DNA of 64,000 nt. Origin: Nitrospiraceae bacterium (GTDB taxonomy: Bacteria > Nitrospirota > Thermodesulfovibrionia > UBA6902). This document shows, one piece after another, positions 61,701 to 64,000 of the stretch. The DNA lies in assembly GCA_003599275.1 (NCBI GenBank), contig QZJG01000042.1, positions 1 through 64,000 on the forward strand. The letters are read 5' to 3'. Every line of letters begins with the position of its first letter. The stretch's first letter is position 1. Under the pieces are notes generated by a model. The model saw only the letters and a list, made by a program, of their open reading frames with translations, searched no databases and was not told the origin of the DNA. A program made the position numbers and the translations under genes.

Positions 61701-61899
61701 GTTTGTGACAGGCCTCGCAGTCTTCCTTTGCCACAGGGGCGTGAACAAAGGTCTTTGTGTGCTTTACCTTCGCCTCTTTATGGCAATCATAGCAGGTCTT
61801 TTTTACTGCCAGTCCCTCGCGGCTTCCCAGTGTAATCAAGGATGCCAGAAAGAGAGTGAAAAGCAATCCCATGACAAGCTTTTTCCCATATCTTCCCAT
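58768..61899 (-). CDS. giant multiheme cytochrome c with 42 CxxCH motifs (doubled-CXXCH repeat type)
   Basis: The 1043-residue protein has a secretory signal (about 1-32) and then 42 CxxCH motifs, by count, arranged as 21 repeats of about 48 residues. Each repeat has an odd motif (LCYSCHKE type) and an even motif (GKCTSCHAPHGSDN type), a spacing typical of doubled-CXXCH proteins. Between them HxP or VHxP segments supply distal histidines. No enzymatic heme (CxxCK) is seen. A long extended heme chain in the periplasm or beyond is expected. ATG 61899 is preferred, six bases after GGAG; ATG 61902 and a TTG at 61917 are alternatives. Confidence 0.92.
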   Translation of the reverse strand: MGRYGKKLVMGLLFTLFLASLITLGSREGLAVKKTCYDCHKEAKVKHTKTFVHAPVAKEDCEACHKRHGFSNKLILKAEGSGLCYTCHNELKEKFEKKTVHPPTQKGQCTSCHNPHASNIKGLMKETEDSTSVCFECHKGLKEIVSAAGVHQPFKKGECILCHPAHSSDQDRLLTMTGNELCFSCHKKDSVTSKKPHDLPSTQAQNCIVCHSPHGTGKKGSLLPAIHEPYVQGDCTVCHEGPRGGKLTQPVKELCIMCHPDVSENTKKQVGHFPAKDGECLTCHTPHKSELRPLLKADLKKVCLECHMLLDDELKKPQIHDPFNQGKCAACHEPHGSVNSKLVKNTGVELCLGCHDKIKQELNRAGTRHMALDMEGCLTCHTPHSALNRKLLKQVEIDLCVSCHADLKESSGYRYKHKPLIDQGCSACHTPHRSEGKALTKIQGKELCLNCHTALKEALSKKHPHPPAAGECINCHSPHGSNNMAILAKDQKALCLTCHGDLEPVFKSKSVHTPAKKGECSGCHNPHGSDFEKGLSAEGTDLCYSCHKEEKKRFSEGKVHVPVEKGKCTSCHAPHGSDNPGNLLKPVGDLCAGCHNLSKTEFKAAHRNMADSKSACASCHDPHSSENGKLLRSKAHSPFKDRACDLCHAESKAAGDTALLTPKEQLCFICHSDMEKVLKDTVVHNPVKSGQCVGCHNPHASSGNKLLAAQGARLCSRCHTDKSDINERMFQHKPLAGGDCGVCHYPHSSENKGLLMMPGKDLCFGCHTELGESLAGKSLHKPVADGACSACHDPHGTNNRKLIAEKVPDLCWRCHDASGLKTKHRGIDIADSNCLSCHNPHGNDKGTKALLEPVSHAPYAEGACTSCHVSEGSRKILKPVPELCWECHTDAKKGFAGKVVHFPVATGKQCLNCHSPHAASSKKLLIKQFTGLCLNCHGNEMVSRKVKHPPAEDCSTCHVPHSGEQARLLAMDLKQLCLQCHEQVQKTHMHGMGKSPYVDAATGQYINCVSCHNPHSSDNDKLTNGDRRRELCRRCHKKGQHEL

Positions 61900-61913
61900 C
61901 ATTAACTCCTTTT

Positions 61914-62516
61914 TCAATTCTTTATAGAAGCTGCGAATGCCTTTGCGATTTCTTCCGCAGTTTTTTGCGCCAGACTATCCATAGACTGGATCCTGCCTAT
62001 GCCAAAGACCGTTTCCGTATCTGTCCCGCGTCTTGGGGCGCTGACGGCCCAGACAATATTCCCCGTATCAGCGTCTATGATTCTTAAAGAAACGGCAATT
62101 GCGGGTACCTGGCCGGAGCCTCCCGCCCCTGTGGCAAGCTGCATATCATATTCATGCACAACCCCGATTATAAGAAGCCCGGCGCCGAGACGTTTTCCGA
62201 TCTTATTAACGGTCTCCCTGGAGATGGAAGTAGCAAGCCTGATCCTTTCCTGTGAAAGCACTGAAGCTACTTCACCGGGCTCGATGATATTGATCGGTGA
62301 GTGCTTTAATAATTCCACCAGCACGTAGTCCTCCATTATTTTCCCCGCCCCCTGTGTATCGCTGAGGTTGTCAAAAGGCAAAATCGCTATCTTGACGTTC
62401 CCTTCTCTTTTGAATTCATTGCTTCTGAAGGGTTTCATCGAGGTCCCGCAACCTGCAAGCAGTATCAAAAGCAATACTGAAATGCTGCCTGTATAAAAAA
62501 ACTGTCTTATTCCCAT
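61914..62516 (-). CDS. CsgG-like lipoprotein
   Basis: The 200-residue protein has a lipobox LLLAGC near 23 and a CsgG/curli-type domain: VKIAILPFDNLSDTQGAGKI, then the PINIIEPGEVASVL and LGAGLLIIGVVHEYD segments and VSLRIIDADTGNIVW. Such domains occur in outer-membrane secretion pores and related lipoproteins of unknown function. It is smaller than CsgG itself and lacks the transmembrane hairpin signs, so a pore is not shown. It lies 14 bp before the giant cytochrome gene in the same orientation. Confidence 0.75.
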   Translation of the reverse strand: MGIRQFFYTGSISVLLLILLAGCGTSMKPFRSNEFKREGNVKIAILPFDNLSDTQGAGKIMEDYVLVELLKHSPINIIEPGEVASVLSQERIRLATSISRETVNKIGKRLGAGLLIIGVVHEYDMQLATGAGGSGQVPAIAVSLRIIDADTGNIVWAVSAPRRGTDTETVFGIGRIQSMDSLAQKTAEEIAKAFAASIKN

Positions 62517-62532
62517 AGTAAGCTGTTCCTTT

Positions 62533-63126
62533 CTATTTTGAATATGCCTTTCTGTAGAAATCTTTCACCACACCCTCAGATATCTTCTGAGATAATTGTC
62601 CCAGGGTAAACTCTTCTCCGATGGTCACAATCGGCAGGTTGGGCCCTCCGGTTGCGGTAACGCTGTTCTGCCAGACGATTTTCCCGGTCAGGGCGTCTAT
62701 GAATTTCACCGTCATTGAAATCATGGGGTATTGCTCGCTGCCAAGCTGGATCATCTTGTAATCGTGGATAGTACCTGTGAAAATTCCCTGTATGTCCGCT
62801 ACATCGGCAATCTGGGCTATCTGCGCCGGTGTCAGCTCACTCACGGAGGCGGACCCGCCTGCGACCTGTGAGACCACGGCATTAAACTGCCCGGGGTCCA
62901 TTATTTCCAGTTCACCCCGTATGAGAAGCTCGGTCATAAAATGCTCCGTTACTTTCTCTCCCGCAAGCCTGTCGTCTGCCTGGGTAATAAAGGGGGACAG
63001 GCCTGCTTTTTGATAAAAGCTGAAGTCAGCATCGGAATGTATAAAACTCCGGCTGTCCATAAGAGAGCTGCAACCCGTGGAAGTTATCATCAGCAAAGAA
63101 AGTATTAATATGTTAAAGCGTTTCAT
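62533..63126 (-). CDS. CsgG-like lipoprotein (second copy)
   Basis: The 197-residue protein has a lipoprotein signal (LMITSTGC) and a domain related to its neighbour: VTEHFMTELLIRGELEIMDP, ADVADIQGIFTGTIHDYKM and VKFIDALTGKIVWQNSV. The C-terminus QLSQKISEGVVKDF resembles the neighbour's LAQKTAEEIAKAF. ATG 63126 is chosen because GGAGG lies 5 nt upstream; an ATG at 63138 overlaps the upstream stop and has no site. Two different CsgG-like lipoproteins in series suggest a hetero-oligomer or partner pair at the outer membrane. Confidence 0.75.
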   Translation of the reverse strand: MKRFNILILSLLMITSTGCSSLMDSRSFIHSDADFSFYQKAGLSPFITQADDRLAGEKVTEHFMTELLIRGELEIMDPGQFNAVVSQVAGGSASVSELTPAQIAQIADVADIQGIFTGTIHDYKMIQLGSEQYPMISMTVKFIDALTGKIVWQNSVTATGGPNLPIVTIGEEFTLGQLSQKISEGVVKDFYRKAYSK

Positions 63127-63137
63127 TCCGTCCTCCA

Positions 63138-64000
63138 TTAAAAGGATTTGTTGTATCTGACCCTTATAAAACTGCTCTGCTCATCTTCGAACAACTGCGA
63201 TATTGAATATATCAGGTCCAGTGTGGTCCGCTTCCTTAACATAAACCTGAGGCTCCCTGAAGTATTATCAGTTGTTGCCCCGGCCACCGCAGTGCTGCCG
63301 TAGCTCAGGCTTGCCTGGTGTCCGCGATAGAACCTGTAAGCCATAGTAGCTGTTCCCGAATATGATTCGTCTCCCGTCTCGGGCAGCGTGACGGCGCCGG
63401 TCAGGCTGTAGCTGGTCCGGCGGTTTGGCTGATAACTTAACGAACCGTTCAGATTCTGACTGTCTATGCTTGTGAGATCAAGCTCGTCAGAGGAAGAATT
63501 TACCGAATAAAAAAGCGTGAGCATTGTTTTGTCGGATGGTATCATGTTCATCTGCACTGATTCGTTGACTGAAAAGGTCTCGGTTACAGGCTCAAGATGT
63601 TGAGGGGCCGACCAGTCACCTGTCGCTGAAGAAAGTTTGGTATACAGGTCATTGCCGGACGTATCAAAAAAGGTGAAGCCGGCCGGTCTGTCGTCATAGG
63701 CCGCCCGGTCTGACAATGTTCCGGAGGCGTCGAAGTCCCGTGTGCTCACAAATGCCGGGGATTCGCTTCTGCCGATATTCATATTGACTCTTAACGAAAC
63801 CCTCGGCGTCAGGTCCATTACCGAGTTCAATCCGAAATTGTCCCTTATATTATCGCCCTGATCGGGGTCTGTTTCGCGGGTCCGTGATACGTTTAAGCCA
63901 AGTTGGACCTTTTCCTGTAATTTATGTAAGAACGATGCTCCCAACGTAGTAAAATCCACACTGCGTATCTGCTCTATATCGTCAAACTTCCTGTTTCCTG
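63138..64000 (-). CDS. outer-membrane beta-barrel-like protein (5' truncated by window)
   Basis: The frame is open to the window end with no stop upstream of the first in-frame GTG (63959), so the N-terminus lies outside. The visible ~287 residues are alternating strands with polar turns (VSLRVNMNIGRSES, TMAYRFYRGHQASLSYG, RTTLDLIYSISQLFED) and end VRYNKSF with a terminal phenylalanine, as in outer-membrane barrels. No heme motif is seen. It is upstream of the CsgG-like and cytochrome genes in the same operon, so a barrel plus multiheme conduit is a reasonable hypothesis. Confidence 0.7.
   Translation of the reverse strand, partial: GNRKFDDIEQIRSVDFTTLGASFLHKLQEKVQLGLNVSRTRETDPDQGDNIRDNFGLNSVMDLTPRVSLRVNMNIGRSESPAFVSTRDFDASGTLSDRAAYDDRPAGFTFFDTSGNDLYTKLSSATGDWSAPQHLEPVTETFSVNESVQMNMIPSDKTMLTLFYSVNSSSDELDLTSIDSQNLNGSLSYQPNRRTSYSLTGAVTLPETGDESYSGTATMAYRFYRGHQASLSYGSTAVAGATTDNTSGSLRFMLRKRTTLDLIYSISQLFEDEQSSFIRVRYNKSF

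Noticed and set aside
58768-61899. CRISPR-like or tandem nucleotide repeat array
   Set aside because: The periodicity is at protein level (CxxCH repeats of ~48 codons); nucleotide identity between units is low and there are no constant repeats with unique spacers.

Overview
The window reads as a chromosome segment of a Gram-negative, probably anaerobic or facultatively anaerobic bacterium with extensive c-type cytochrome metabolism. The combination of an exosortase A (XrtA)/PEP-CTERM exopolysaccharide locus, many CxxCH cytochromes, a TAT-exported molybdopterin enzyme, sigma-54 activators and short dispersed palindromes fits Nitrospirota or Desulfobacterota best; this placement is inference. 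No rRNA, tRNA, CRISPR array, phage or transposase gene was recognised.

Region 1 (1-28263, all + strand) is a long exopolysaccharide/exosortase-associated locus. It starts inside an asparagine-synthase-like amidotransferase, followed by an acyl carrier protein, an AMP-forming acyl ligase, a PrmC-like methyltransferase, a PP-loop sugar amidotransferase, a TAT-exported DUF362 protein, a GNAT acetyltransferase, several NodB-type deacetylases, alkaline-phosphatase-superfamily enzymes, a methyltransferase-kinase fusion, a flippase, a radical SAM/SPASM protein, four glycosyltransferases, an XrtA-type amidotransferase, an O-antigen-ligase/Wzy-like protein, a secreted beta-helix protein and another deacetylase-like protein. 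Many genes overlap (TAATG or ATGA), so they are probably translated as coupled sets. The exosortase itself is not in the window.

Region 2 (28264-35935) holds the output and control of that locus: a PEP-CTERM protein behind a clear sigma-54 promoter, a convergent Crp/Fnr regulator, the PEP-CTERM histidine kinase PrsK, a PAPS-reductase/CysD-like protein, a further alkaline-phosphatase-superfamily enzyme and the sigma-54 activator PrsR. A CRP-like site lies exactly where a class II activator should bind in front of the beta-helix gene.

Region 3 (35985-43102, - strand) is a copper/silver homeostasis island: a P-type ATPase with two YHS domains and in-frame palindromic-repeat insertions, two Met/His-rich periplasmic proteins, a multicopper oxidase with a CopB-like tail, a DUF2933-like peptide, a frameshifted DUF5676-like gene, a YHS remnant and a secreted beta-sandwich protein.

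Region 4 (43155-64000, - strand) is respiratory and sensory. It has two modules made of a PhnD-type binding protein plus a histidine kinase; a molybdopterin oxidoreductase operon (catalytic, 4Fe-4S and triheme subunits); an octaheme cytochrome behind a sigma-54 promoter; an NtrC-type regulator with its own sigma-54 promoter; two histidine kinases carrying a CxxCH heme-c motif in their periplasmic sensors; and an operon with an outer-membrane-barrel-like protein (cut by the window end), two CsgG-like lipoproteins, a 42-CxxCH cytochrome, an AMIN lipoprotein and one of the heme kinases. The simplest reading is a redox-sensed system in which heme-c kinases and a sigma-54 activator set expression of periplasmic or outer-surface multiheme cytochromes. 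Dispersed repeats decorate regions 3 and 4 and in places supply the ends of coding sequences.
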